In this document: positions 44,127 through 52,467 of the stretch, one piece after another
Position numbering within the stretch: position 1 is the first letter of the stretch
Layout: every line of letters starts with the position of its first letter
Assembly (NCBI RefSeq): GCF_007827815.1
Contig: NZ_VITH01000002.1
Span: 372,001-436,000 of the forward strand
Reading direction: 5' to 3'
DNA from: Azospirillum brasilense
Lineage (GTDB): Bacteria; Pseudomonadota; Alphaproteobacteria; Azospirillales; Azospirillaceae
DNA: 64,000 bases
Translations under genes and position numbers: made by a program
Notes under the pieces: generated by a model
Seen by the model: the letters and a program-made list of their open reading frames with translations, nothing else
Database searches by the model: none
Told to the model about the DNA's origin: nothing

Positions 44127-46364
44127 ATGCCGCTGTTGGACAAAAGGAGACGGGTCTCGTTTGCGGTCCCGGTGCTGGTCGCCGCGGGCCTGACGCTGAC
44201 TCTGGGCGCCTTTTTCCAGATGCGCGCGGCGAACCGCGAGGCGGAGCGCGCGCAGCACGAGCGGCAGTTCACCCAATTCCACGACGCCCTGACGGAGCGG
44301 ATCGGCAGCCACGCGCTGCTTCTGCGCACGCTGCGCTCGGCCTTCTCGGACGCCCGCCCGGCCACCCGCGACGCCTTCGCGGCGGCGGTCCGGCCGATGA
44401 TGCCCCTCTATCCCGGCCTGTGGTCGGTCACCTGGGTGCGGCGGGTTCCGCCGGCCGAGGTTCCGGCGCTGGAGGCGGACATGAGGGCCGCCGGACGGAA
44501 GGACTTCGTCGTTCAGGATGGGGACGACGGGGGGGAGACCCCGGCGGCGGCCCCGGGCTCGTCCCAGGGGGATCTGTTCGTCAACACGCTGGTGGAGCCG
44601 GAGCGCGGCGGGGCCTTCACGCAGGGGGTCAACATCCTGTCGCTGCCCAACCGGGCGGAGGTGCTGGCGCGGGCCTGCGCGTCGGGCGAACTGACGGCGA
44701 CGGAGGCCCTGCCGCCGCGCCAGCAGGGAGAGACCGGGCGCAGCATCGGCCTGTATCTTCCCGTCTACCGCTATCCCGTGGACGAGATGGACGGCGCCGA
44801 CCGCTGCGCGGAGGTCGCCGGCTACGTCTCCTCGGTCTTCGGCATCGCCCGCCTGCTGGAGGAGGCGGGCAACCGCGTGAACGGTCTGCACGGCGCCGTG
44901 CATTTGCTCGACGGGCCGGCCGGGGACGGCGGGCGGGTCCTGGCGTCCCGCGACCTCGACGCCCTGTCGGCGAGCCGGGAGGGCGTGCCCTTCGGCGAGA
45001 TCCGCAAAGAGGGCGAGACGGTGGTCGAGCGCGATCTGGCGATCGGCGGGCGGCGCTGGACCCTGGCCCTGGCGATTCCGCCCGAGCCGCGGCTGACGCC
45101 GGCCGATTATCCGGCCTGGATCGTCCTGGTGATGGGGCTTCTGCTGACCGGCGCCCTGGCCGGCTACACCCGGCGCGAGGCGCAGGCCAAGCGTTTCCTG
45201 GTGACCGAGGCCCGCGCCCGCGCCGCCATGGCCCGCGCGCTGCGCGAGAGCGAGGAGCGCTTCCGGATGGCGCTGCGCCACTCGCGCGTCGCCGTCTTCA
45301 GCCTGGACCGCAACCTGCGCTACATGTGGATGTACAACCCGCAGACCGGCCGGGCGGCGGAAAACTTCATCGGGCGGACCAACGCCGGACTCCACGCGCC
45401 GGACGACGCGGCCCGGCTGGACGCGGTCAAGCGGGGCGTGCTGGAGAGCGGCACCGGCGCCCGGCAGGAGGTCCGCATCGGGATGGCGCCCGGCCCGGAG
45501 CAGGTCTTCGACCTGATCGTCGAACCGCTGCGGGACGAGGCCGGGGCGGTGTCGGGCGTGATCTGCGCCGCCATCGACATTTCCGACGGCGTGCGCATCC
45601 GCGAGGCGCTGGCCGAAGCCCACGCCGAGGCGGAGCGGGCCAACCGCGCCAAATCGCGCTTCCTGGCCGCCGCCAGCCACGACCTGCGCCAGCCCTTCCA
45701 GGCGATGAGCCTGTTCCACCACATCCTGTCCGCCCGCCTGTCCGACGCCAAGCAGCGGGAGGTGGCGGACAAGCTGGGCGAGGCGATCGCCGCCGGCAAC
45801 ACGCTGCTCAACACGCTGCTCGACACCTCCGCGCTGGAGGCCGGCAACGTCAAGCCGCGCCCCACCGTCTTCCCCTTCCAGGACATCGCCGACCGGCTGA
45901 ACAGGGAGTTCGCCGAGCAGGCGGCGAGCAAGGGGATGGTGCTGCGGATGGTCCCGACCTCCGCCTATGTGCTCAGCGATCCGGTGCTGCTGGAGCGCAT
46001 GGTGCGCAACCTGCTGGTCAACGCGCTGCGCTACGCCGGAACCGGGACGATCCTTCTCGGCTGCCGGCGCCGCGACGGGCAGGCGGTGGTCGAGGTGTGG
46101 GACACCGGGCCGGGCATTCCCACCGACCAGCTCAAGCTGATCTTCGACGATTTCTACCGCTGCGGCACCGACCAACGGGACAGCGGGCGCGGGCTGGGGC
46201 TGGGGCTTTCGATCGTCCGGCGCACCGCGAACATCCTCGGCCATCAGGTCGATGTCCGGTCGCGCGTCGGCAAAGGCACGGTCTTCTCCATCGCCGTCCT
46301 GATGGTCGGCGACCGCCATCACCCGTTGCCCGAGGAACCGTCCACCTCGGTGGCGAGCGCCTGA
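44127..46364 (+). CDS. CHASE-PAS membrane histidine kinase
   Basis: A 745-residue sensor. Helix 1 (about 11-31) and helix 2 (about 332-353) flank a periplasmic CHASE domain, seen in the WVRRVPP and YLPVYRYP segments. A PAS domain (about 370-490) follows, then HisKA with H518 (ASHDLRQPFQ) and a complete HATPase with N632 (LVNALRY) and D659 (DTGPGIP) and a GLGLGL box. No receiver is attached. The active site is intact, so it is the likely phosphodonor within the local HDLRQP set. The start is ATG 44127; a TTG five codons earlier is possible. Confidence 0.9.
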   Translation: MPLLDKRRRVSFAVPVLVAAGLTLTLGAFFQMRAANREAERAQHERQFTQFHDALTERIGSHALLLRTLRSAFSDARPATRDAFAAAVRPMMPLYPGLWSVTWVRRVPPAEVPALEADMRAAGRKDFVVQDGDDGGETPAAAPGSSQGDLFVNTLVEPERGGAFTQGVNILSLPNRAEVLARACASGELTATEALPPRQQGETGRSIGLYLPVYRYPVDEMDGADRCAEVAGYVSSVFGIARLLEEAGNRVNGLHGAVHLLDGPAGDGGRVLASRDLDALSASREGVPFGEIRKEGETVVERDLAIGGRRWTLALAIPPEPRLTPADYPAWIVLVMGLLLTGALAGYTRREAQAKRFLVTEARARAAMARALRESEERFRMALRHSRVAVFSLDRNLRYMWMYNPQTGRAAENFIGRTNAGLHAPDDAARLDAVKRGVLESGTGARQEVRIGMAPGPEQVFDLIVEPLRDEAGAVSGVICAAIDISDGVRIREALAEAHAEAERANRAKSRFLAAASHDLRQPFQAMSLFHHILSARLSDAKQREVADKLGEAIAAGNTLLNTLLDTSALEAGNVKPRPTVFPFQDIADRLNREFAEQAASKGMVLRMVPTSAYVLSDPVLLERMVRNLLVNALRYAGTGTILLGCRRRDGQAVVEVWDTGPGIPTDQLKLIFDDFYRCGTDQRDSGRGLGLGLSIVRRTANILGHQVDVRSRVGKGTVFSIAVLMVGDRHHPLPEEPSTSVASA

Positions 46365-46946
46365 GCCCGCCTGGCGCCACCATGCGCGCGATGGGTGTGT
46401 GCGCTGCGAAATCGGCAGGGATGGGCTGATATTTTCGTCACCTTTTCACGAAAACCCCAACGAACCGTCAATCCTGCCCCTCCGCGCGCAAGGTCTTGCC
46501 ATGCTGCGCCCGCTCAGTGATACAATGCTGCGCGAGCGGTTTGTCGTGCTGGGAAGTAACCGGAATCCGTCGTCCAACCGCTTGACATAGGTCATGGGGT
46601 GAGACCTTGGGCCGTCGTAAGACCGTGACGGAACGAGACTTCCGCCAGCCGGCAACGACGGGCGGCGCGGGGTGCGGCGGGGCCGGCGGAACCGGCGGCG
46701 ACCGGGGGGTGCGACATTGTTGCACCGCAACGGAACCGCGAAATGCGCCACCCTGTCACATCTCTTTCACGGTGCCACGCTATTCAGGGCACCCCGAACC
46801 GGCCCTTGCCGGTCGGCCCTTGCCGGGCCGGCCGATCCAGGGGCCCAACAAAAAGGCCGCGGACGACAGGGCGATCCGCAGGCCGGGAGGATTCGGCCCG
46901 GGGATCATGCGTTTCCGAGCCGCTATCCGATTGAGGAGCTTCTCCA
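46365..46946. other. 582-bp intergenic region, promoter of maoC-pta
   Basis: No credible gene is seen. It contains a GTTGC-ACC-GCAAC dyad (46719-46731), a run of CTTGCCGG repeats near 46800-46840, and an AGGAGCTTCTCC sequence before the start codon. The dyad resembles TGC/GCA half-sites bound by polyhydroxyalkanoate regulators such as PhaR, but I cannot assign it. Confidence 0.4.
46719..46731. promoter_or_regulatory. GTTGC-N3-GCAAC dyad upstream of maoC-pta
   Basis: A perfect 5-base inverted repeat with a 3-base spacer, about 215 bases upstream of the start. Spacing and sequence fit a helix-turn-helix operator such as that of PhaR-type regulators; this is only a suggestion. Confidence 0.35.
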
Positions 46947-48398
46947 ATGGACCGTGTTACCGCGCCCGCCACCCCCGACTTCGGCAAGAACGGCTCAGCC
47001 ATGATCGAGAACGTCACCTTCGAGGAAATCCAGATCGGCCAGCAGGCGAGCCTGTCGCGGCGTCTGACCATGTCCGACATCGAGCTGTTCGCCACGGTGT
47101 CCGGTGACATCAACCCGGCGCACCTCGACGAGGAGTATGCCGCGGACAGCCAGTTCCACAAGGTGATCGGCCACGGCATGTGGTCGGGCTCGCTGATCTC
47201 CGCCGTGCTCGGCACGCTGCTGCCGGGGCCGGGAACGATCTACATGGGCCAGGACCTGCGCTTCAAGCGCCCGGTGGGCTTGGGCGACGTCATCACCGTG
47301 ACGGTCACCGCCAAGGAGAAGCACGGCGAGAAGAACATCGTCGTCTTCGATTGCGTGGCGCGCAACCAGGACGGCAAGGAGGTCGTCTCCGGCCTCGCCG
47401 AGGTGATCGCGCCGACCCGCAAGGTCCGCCGCGCCGCGCACGAGCTGCCGCAGGTCCAGGTCATCCGCCACGACGGCCATGACGAGCTGCTGGGCAAGAC
47501 GGAGACGCTGCCCCCGGTGCCGACCGCCGTCGTCCATCCCTGCGACGAAAGCTCGCTGAAGGGCGCGGTCGAGGCCGCCGAGGCCAACCTGATCGACCCG
47601 GTGCTGATCGGCCCGGCCTCCAAGATCAAGTCGGTCGCCGAGGCCCATGGGCTGGACATCAGCCGCTACCGCATCGTCGACGTGGCGCATTCCCACGCCT
47701 CGGCCGAGACCGGCGTCCGGCTGGCCCGCTCCGGCGAGTGCGAGGCGGTGATGAAGGGCAGCCTGCACACCGACGAGCTGATGGCCGAGGTCGTCCGCAA
47801 GGAGACCGGCCTGCGCACCGGCCGGCGCCTCAGCCACGTCTTCGTGATGAACGTGCCGACCTACCCGCGCACGCTTCTCATCACCGACGCGGCGATCAAC
47901 ATCTACCCGACGCTGGAAGACAAGGTCGACATCGTCCAGAACGCCATCGACCTCGCCAAGGTCCTGGGCGTCGAGACGCCGCGCGTCGCCATCCTGTCGG
48001 CGGTCGAGACGGTGAACCCGAAGATCGCCTCGACGCTGGAGGCGGCGGCGCTGTGCAAGATGGCCGACCGCGGCCAGATCAAGGGCGGCATCCTCGACGG
48101 CCCGCTGGCCTTCGACAACGCCATCAGTCTGGAGGCCGCCCGCACCAAGGGCATCGTCTCCGAGGTCGCCGGCCAGGCCGACATCCTGCTGGTTCCCGAC
48201 CTGGAGGCCGGCAACATGCTGGCCAAGCAGCTCTCCTTCCTGGCGAACTCCGACGCCGCCGGCATCGTGCTCGGCGCCCGGGTGCCGATCATCCTGACCA
48301 GCCGCGCCGACAACGTGCGCACCCGTCTGGCGTCCTGCGCCGTGGCCGTCCTGGCCGCCGCCGCCCGCCGCCGTGGCGCCGCCGCCGCGGCCGAGTGA
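46947..48398 (+). CDS. bifunctional MaoC-like hydratase / phosphate acetyltransferase
   Basis: A 483-residue fusion. Residues 20-155 form a MaoC hot-dog domain, with the hydratase Asp-His segment SGDINPAHLDEEYA and GHGMWSGSLISA. Residues about 185-475 form a Pta/PlsX-like phosphotransacetylase domain with AVMKGSLHTDEL, NVPTYPRTLLITDAA and the GPLAFDNAIS block. Such enoyl-CoA hydratase-phosphate acetyltransferase proteins usually pair with acetate kinase. Combined, they would link an acyl-CoA pool to acetyl- or butyryl-phosphate. The start at 46947 is used; MIENV at 47001 is possible. Followed by ackA in a 14-base gap. Confidence 0.92.
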   Translation: MDRVTAPATPDFGKNGSAMIENVTFEEIQIGQQASLSRRLTMSDIELFATVSGDINPAHLDEEYAADSQFHKVIGHGMWSGSLISAVLGTLLPGPGTIYMGQDLRFKRPVGLGDVITVTVTAKEKHGEKNIVVFDCVARNQDGKEVVSGLAEVIAPTRKVRRAAHELPQVQVIRHDGHDELLGKTETLPPVPTAVVHPCDESSLKGAVEAAEANLIDPVLIGPASKIKSVAEAHGLDISRYRIVDVAHSHASAETGVRLARSGECEAVMKGSLHTDELMAEVVRKETGLRTGRRLSHVFVMNVPTYPRTLLITDAAINIYPTLEDKVDIVQNAIDLAKVLGVETPRVAILSAVETVNPKIASTLEAAALCKMADRGQIKGGILDGPLAFDNAISLEAARTKGIVSEVAGQADILLVPDLEAGNMLAKQLSFLANSDAAGIVLGARVPIILTSRADNVRTRLASCAVAVLAAAARRRGAAAAAE

Positions 48399-48412
48399 GA
48401 GGGGCGACCGTC

Positions 48413-49621
48413 ATGACCAGCCAGAACGCGGGTGGCGGCAACGCCATCCTGGTCATCAACGCCGGTTCCTCCAGCCTGAAATTCTCGGTCTTCCGGGAAA
48501 GTGGGGCGGGGGGGCTGCGGGTCACGATCAACGGCCAGATCTCCGGCATCGGCACCGAGCCGAAGTTCGAGGCCAAGGACGCCGCCAAGACTCCGCTGGC
48601 CGAGCGGGTCTGGACGGCGGGCGAGCCGTCCGACCGCACCGCCCTTCTGGCCTTCCTGCTGGAATGGATCGAGGGGCGGCTGGACGGGGCGAAGCTGCTG
48701 GCCGCCGGCCACCGCGTCGTGCACGGCGGCACCCGCCACGCCGCCCCGGTGCTGCTGACCCCGGCGGTGATGGAGGAGCTGGAGGGCTTCATCCCACTGG
48801 CGCCGCTGCACCAGCCGCACAACCTCGCCGCCATCCGCGCGCTGGCCGAGGCCCATCCCGAGCTGCCGCAGGTCGCCTGCTTCGACACCGCCTTCCACCG
48901 CGGCCAGCCCTGGCAGGCCCAGATGTTCGCCATCCCGCGGGAGCTGACCGACGAGGGCGTGCGCCGCTACGGCTTCCACGGCCTGTCCTACGAGTACATC
49001 GCCCGCCGCCTGCCGGAGCTGGCTCCGGAACTGGCCGATGGCCGGGTGGTGGTCGCCCATCTCGGCAGCGGCGCCAGCATGTGCGCCATCCACGCCGGGC
49101 GCAGCGTGGACAGCACCATGGGCTTCACGGCGCTGGACGGGCTGCCCATGGGCACCCGCTGCGGCAACATCGACCCCGGCGTGCTGATCTACCTGATGCG
49201 CCAGAAGGGCATGGGCGCCGACGCCATCGAGAAGCTGCTCTACAACAAGTCGGGTCTGCTCGGCGTGTCGGGCCTGTCCAACGACATGCGCGCCCTGCTG
49301 GACAGCGAGGACCCGCACGCCGAGGAGGCGGTGGAGCTGTTCTGCTTCCGCATCGCCAAGGAGACGGGCGCGCTCGCCGCCTCCATGGGCGGCATCGACG
49401 CGCTGGTCTTCACGGCCGGCATCGGCGAGCGTTCCGCCCCGGTGCGGGCGCGGGTGGGCGACAAGCTGGCCTGGCTCGGCGTGGTCCTCGACCCGGCGGC
49501 CAACGAGGCCAACGGCCCGCTGATCTCCGCCCCGACCAGCCGCATCCCCGTCTACGTCATCCCGACCGACGAGGAACAGATGATCGCCCTGCACAGCCGC
49601 AAGGCGCTGGAGACCGCCTGA
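48413..49621 (+). CDS. ackA: acetate kinase
   Basis: A 402-residue ASKHA kinase that interconverts acetyl phosphate and acetate with ADP/ATP. The N-terminal phosphate-binding motif NAGSSSLKF is near residue 16. The catalytic FDTAFH and RYGFHGLS segments and the VVAHLGSGASMCAI block are present, and TAGIGERSAPVR closes the second domain. Length and motifs are normal. Co-transcribed with the MaoC-Pta gene (14-base gap), so the pair makes the acetyl-CoA to acetate route. It ends at a strong terminator. Confidence 0.95.
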   Translation: MTSQNAGGGNAILVINAGSSSLKFSVFRESGAGGLRVTINGQISGIGTEPKFEAKDAAKTPLAERVWTAGEPSDRTALLAFLLEWIEGRLDGAKLLAAGHRVVHGGTRHAAPVLLTPAVMEELEGFIPLAPLHQPHNLAAIRALAEAHPELPQVACFDTAFHRGQPWQAQMFAIPRELTDEGVRRYGFHGLSYEYIARRLPELAPELADGRVVVAHLGSGASMCAIHAGRSVDSTMGFTALDGLPMGTRCGNIDPGVLIYLMRQKGMGADAIEKLLYNKSGLLGVSGLSNDMRALLDSEDPHAEEAVELFCFRIAKETGALAASMGGIDALVFTAGIGERSAPVRARVGDKLAWLGVVLDPAANEANGPLISAPTSRIPVYVIPTDEEQMIALHSRKALETA

Positions 49622-49663
49622 TCGGCGGTCCGTCCGGTGCCGTCGCATGACGGCTGAATGAAG

Positions 49664-49691
49664 AAGGCCCGCCGTCGCAACGGCGGGCCTT
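49664..49691. terminator. rho-independent bidirectional terminator after ackA
   Basis: AAGGCCCGCCGT-CGCA-ACGGCGGGCCTT forms a perfect 12-bp stem followed by CCTTC. It separates ackA from the convergent PilZ-like gene. Confidence 0.9.
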
Positions 49692-49719
49692 CCTTCTGCG
49701 GGGGGAACGGTCCGTTTTT

Positions 49720-50076
49720 TTACAGACCTTTCCAGAGTTTCAGGTACTCGATCAACTTGCGCGTGTGGGCCGGCGGCGGTTGGTGGAAACGGGCGACGAG
49801 GCCGGCCTGCTCGTCCATCTTCACGACGACGCCCCGGCAGGCGAAATCCGAATGTTCCTCGCCAAGCCGGAAGAGGATGCGGAAGTCGAACTGCTGCTTG
49901 GCGATCAGGTCGCCGTCATAAGGGCGGATGCGGAAAGACCCGAGGACGAACTCCTCCGGCACATATTCGTGGCTGTCGATCCGGATGGTTGGAGGATCGG
50001 TAGGGCGTTCCTTGGCGGACGCCGTGGAAGCGGCGGTGGATTTGCCTCGTCCGCTCAATTTCGACAACCACGACAT
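49720..50076 (-). CDS. PilZ-like small protein (possible)
   Basis: A 118-residue protein. A disordered lysine/serine/threonine start (1-25) precedes a beta-rich domain with IRIDSHEYVPEEF, FRIRPYDG, FACRGVVVKM and GLVARFHQPP. The strand order recalls PilZ domains, which bind cyclic-di-GMP through RxxxR and D/NxSxxG. Neither motif is fully clear here, so the PilZ assignment is tentative. Start MSWLSKLSGRGK. Confidence 0.6.
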   Translation of the reverse strand: MSWLSKLSGRGKSTAASTASAKERPTDPPTIRIDSHEYVPEEFVLGSFRIRPYDGDLIAKQQFDFRILFRLGEEHSDFACRGVVVKMDEQAGLVARFHQPPPAHTRKLIEYLKLWKGL

Positions 50077-50513
50077 GGCGGCCCAGGCCCCTTCCAGACA
50101 ACATCGTGACAGAACTGCAATTGTCCGGAGTTTCGGACCTATTTCCTTTAATAATGGTTAAGCTTGATCCGCCAGCGAAAATGGTCTGATTTTCCATGCC
50201 ACAACCACCGCCGCCAGCCAATGGTGAGTGGTTTTGTCGCATGTTGCGCCGTCATGGCAACCATGACGTTGCTTTGCGGTGGCTTTGCTCGTCAAGGGAC
50301 GGGAAAGTGATTACCTTTTTCAACACTTGATAAAAAGGTCAGTGGACAGAATTCGCCCGTTTCGGCATTTCGCAGATGCGGTATTCTCTTCGCATCCGCA
50401 AATGAACAGCGAAAGGAGGCGGGAGCCGACGACGAGGCGCGGGCGCGGCGGTCCGACCAACGAAAACAGCCGCCGTGGTCTTCCAAAACATCCGCACTTG
50501 GAGGAGGAAAGCC
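50077..50513. other. 437-bp intergenic region, divergent promoters
   Basis: Lies between the PilZ-like gene (minus) and the CBS gene (plus). It is AT-rich between about 50110 and 50170 and contains an ACCTTTTT/AAAAAGGT inverted repeat (50313-50339, 11-base spacer). No gene is seen. Confidence 0.45.
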
Positions 50514-50954
50514 ATGATGCATCGCAACATCGGAGATCTTATGAATCGCCGCCGCGTGGTCAGCCTTCCGGCGGGCGCGACGGTGCGGGACGCCGCGCGG
50601 CAGATGAAGGCCGCCCATGTGGCGTCCGTCGTGGTCACCGCCTCCATCAACGAGCAGATCGAAGGCATCTTCACCGAGCGCGACCTGACCGACCGCGTGG
50701 TGGCCGATGGGCTGGACCCGGATCAGACCCCACTGTCGGAGGTGATGACCCCGTGCCCGGTCACCGCACCCCACGACATCACGGTGGGCGAGGCGTTGCG
50801 CCGGATGGTCGACCATGGCCTGCGGCATCTGCCGGTCGTCCGTGACGGCCGCGTCATCGGCGTGGTGTCCATGCGCGACTTCCTGGGCGAGGAGCTGACA
50901 CTGATCGAGCATGAGCGGGAAGTGATGGACAGCCTGACCGAAGTCATGATGTGA
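50514..50954 (+). CDS. tandem CBS-domain protein
   Basis: A 146-residue soluble protein with two CBS domains (about 5-63 and 75-130), a Bateman pair that binds adenine nucleotides. The first contains VSLPAGATVRDAARQM and FTERDLTDRV; the second contains HDITVGEALRRMV and VVSMRDFL. No catalytic domain is attached. A GGAGGAAAGCC site precedes two consecutive ATGs; the first is used. A strong hairpin follows the stop. Confidence 0.9.
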   Translation: MMHRNIGDLMNRRRVVSLPAGATVRDAARQMKAAHVASVVVTASINEQIEGIFTERDLTDRVVADGLDPDQTPLSEVMTPCPVTAPHDITVGEALRRMVDHGLRHLPVVRDGRVIGVVSMRDFLGEELTLIEHEREVMDSLTEVMM

Positions 50955-50957
50955 CGG

Positions 50958-51005
50958 CGCGCCAGGCCTCCCCCGCCCTCCGGGTGGCGGGGAAGGCCTG
51001 GCGCG
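50958..51005. terminator. strong bidirectional terminator between CBS and helical-protein genes
   Basis: Arms CGCGCCAGGCCT (50958-50969) and AGGCCTGGCGCG (50994-51005) pair perfectly, and an inner CCCCGCC/GGCGGGG stem lies inside. Both flanking genes converge on it. Confidence 0.85.
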
Positions 51006-51011
51006 GCCCTA

Positions 51012-52289
51012 TTACCCCAGCTTCTTCAGGGCGGTCTCGACCTTGTCGATCTTGGTCTCGGCCTTGGTCAGGGCGGCGTGCGATTCCTTCAGCCCGTCCA
51101 GGGACACCTTCGCCCCGGCGAGCAGCGGGCCGAAGTCGGGGTCCTTGTCGGAGACCATGGCCGGGAAGGACTTGCGGGTGCCGGTGATCTCGTTGGCGGC
51201 GGCGAGGATCTCCTTCTTCGCCTGGGCGGCCTGCTGGCGCACCTGGGTGATGTAGAAGGTCGCCGTCTTGATCGACGCGGCCCTCTTGTCGTCCTCCGTC
51301 GCTTCGGCGGCGACCATCTGCTCCTGCTGCGCGCGGTCGGCCTGCCCGCCGACGTCGCGGGCGACGGTGTCGTAGAGGGAGTCGGCGTCCTGCGCCCGCT
51401 TGGCCAGCTTGCGGCAGCTCGCCAGATAGGTGGCGCGCAGGTCGAGGGCGCCCTTCAGCGCCTGGGCGGCCTCCTTGACGATGCCGGCGGCCTCGACGGC
51501 AGCCTCGGCCGCCTCATCCTTCATCTGGTCCAGCTTCATGACGATGCCGTCGGCCCGGTCGAAAGCCCCCTGGGCCGGGTCGCGCCCGCCATGCTGCTTG
51601 GGGTCGAGCTTCATCTTGGCGACGGCGGCCTTGCCCTGGGAGAACAGCTTGGCGGCCTGCGTGGCGGTGGCGGCGATCTTCTTGGCCTGGGTGTCCACCG
51701 CCTTGGCGGCGGTCTGGACCGCGGCGGCCTGGGCCTTCGCCTCCTTGGCGTTGCCCGCCCCCTGCGCCTCCAGCACGTTGCGCAGCGCGAGGTCGGCGTT
51801 GGCGGCGGCCTGATCGAGCAGCTTGACGTCGGCGTTGGCGGTCTTCAGCAGCCCGTCGATCTGCACCGCGGTCTTGTCGGCGATGGCGCGGGCGGCCTTG
51901 CCCTGCTCCTCGACCTCCTTGGCCTTCCCGGCCTCGGCGTCCTCGCGCATTTCGGCGATGCGCTCGTTGACGGCCACGCCGGCGCGGCGCCCGATGTCGT
52001 CCAGAGCCTGCCCGAGCTTCTTCAGTTCCGCCGCGATGGTCGCGACGCCCTCGGCCTTGGCCGACTTCTCCAGGGTCGTCTGGTAGGCGGTGGCGCTCTT
52101 CACATAGTCGAGCAGCGCCTTCTCCAGCGCCTTGGCGTCGCTCTTGCCCAGCGCGGTGTCGAGCGCCTTGGTCACGTCCTCCAGCCCGGACTTGTGGAAG
52201 ACGCCCATGAACTTGGCGCTCGGCTTCTTCTTGCCGGTGGCCGTCTCAAACGTCGTCTTGGCGGATTTCCAGTCGCTTGCGAATCCCAT
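51012..52289 (-). CDS. large Ala/Lys-rich helical protein of unknown function
   Basis: A 425-residue protein starting MGFASDWKSAKTTFE, almost entirely helical. Alanine and lysine dominate, with heptad-like hydrophobic spacing through residues 60-350, so it is probably a long coiled-coil or helical bundle. No signal peptide or membrane helix is visible. Codon use matches neighbours, which argues against recent transfer. It is divergent from a DUF3095 protein with a 178-base shared promoter region. I do not recognise the family. Confidence 0.7.
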   Translation of the reverse strand: MGFASDWKSAKTTFETATGKKKPSAKFMGVFHKSGLEDVTKALDTALGKSDAKALEKALLDYVKSATAYQTTLEKSAKAEGVATIAAELKKLGQALDDIGRRAGVAVNERIAEMREDAEAGKAKEVEEQGKAARAIADKTAVQIDGLLKTANADVKLLDQAAANADLALRNVLEAQGAGNAKEAKAQAAAVQTAAKAVDTQAKKIAATATQAAKLFSQGKAAVAKMKLDPKQHGGRDPAQGAFDRADGIVMKLDQMKDEAAEAAVEAAGIVKEAAQALKGALDLRATYLASCRKLAKRAQDADSLYDTVARDVGGQADRAQQEQMVAAEATEDDKRAASIKTATFYITQVRQQAAQAKKEILAAANEITGTRKSFPAMVSDKDPDFGPLLAGAKVSLDGLKESHAALTKAETKIDKVETALKKLG

Positions 52290-52467
52290 GGCGTTCCTCC
52301 CCGGATTGGACGGCGGAACGATGGAGCGGACGGGGTGGACCGACAATCCGGGATGGGTCCATTGCGGATGGGTTCGGGGAACGATTCACGGGGGTGATTC
52401 ACAGGGCGCGGGCCGGGGCGTAGACTGGGGAGGTCCGTCCCCGGAACCTCCTGGCGCGAGGAAGGCG

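Noticed and set aside
46607..47107. Open frame overlapping the start of maoC-pta
   Set aside because: The protein is Gly/Pro/Arg-rich without domain features and the maoC frame is clearly coding.
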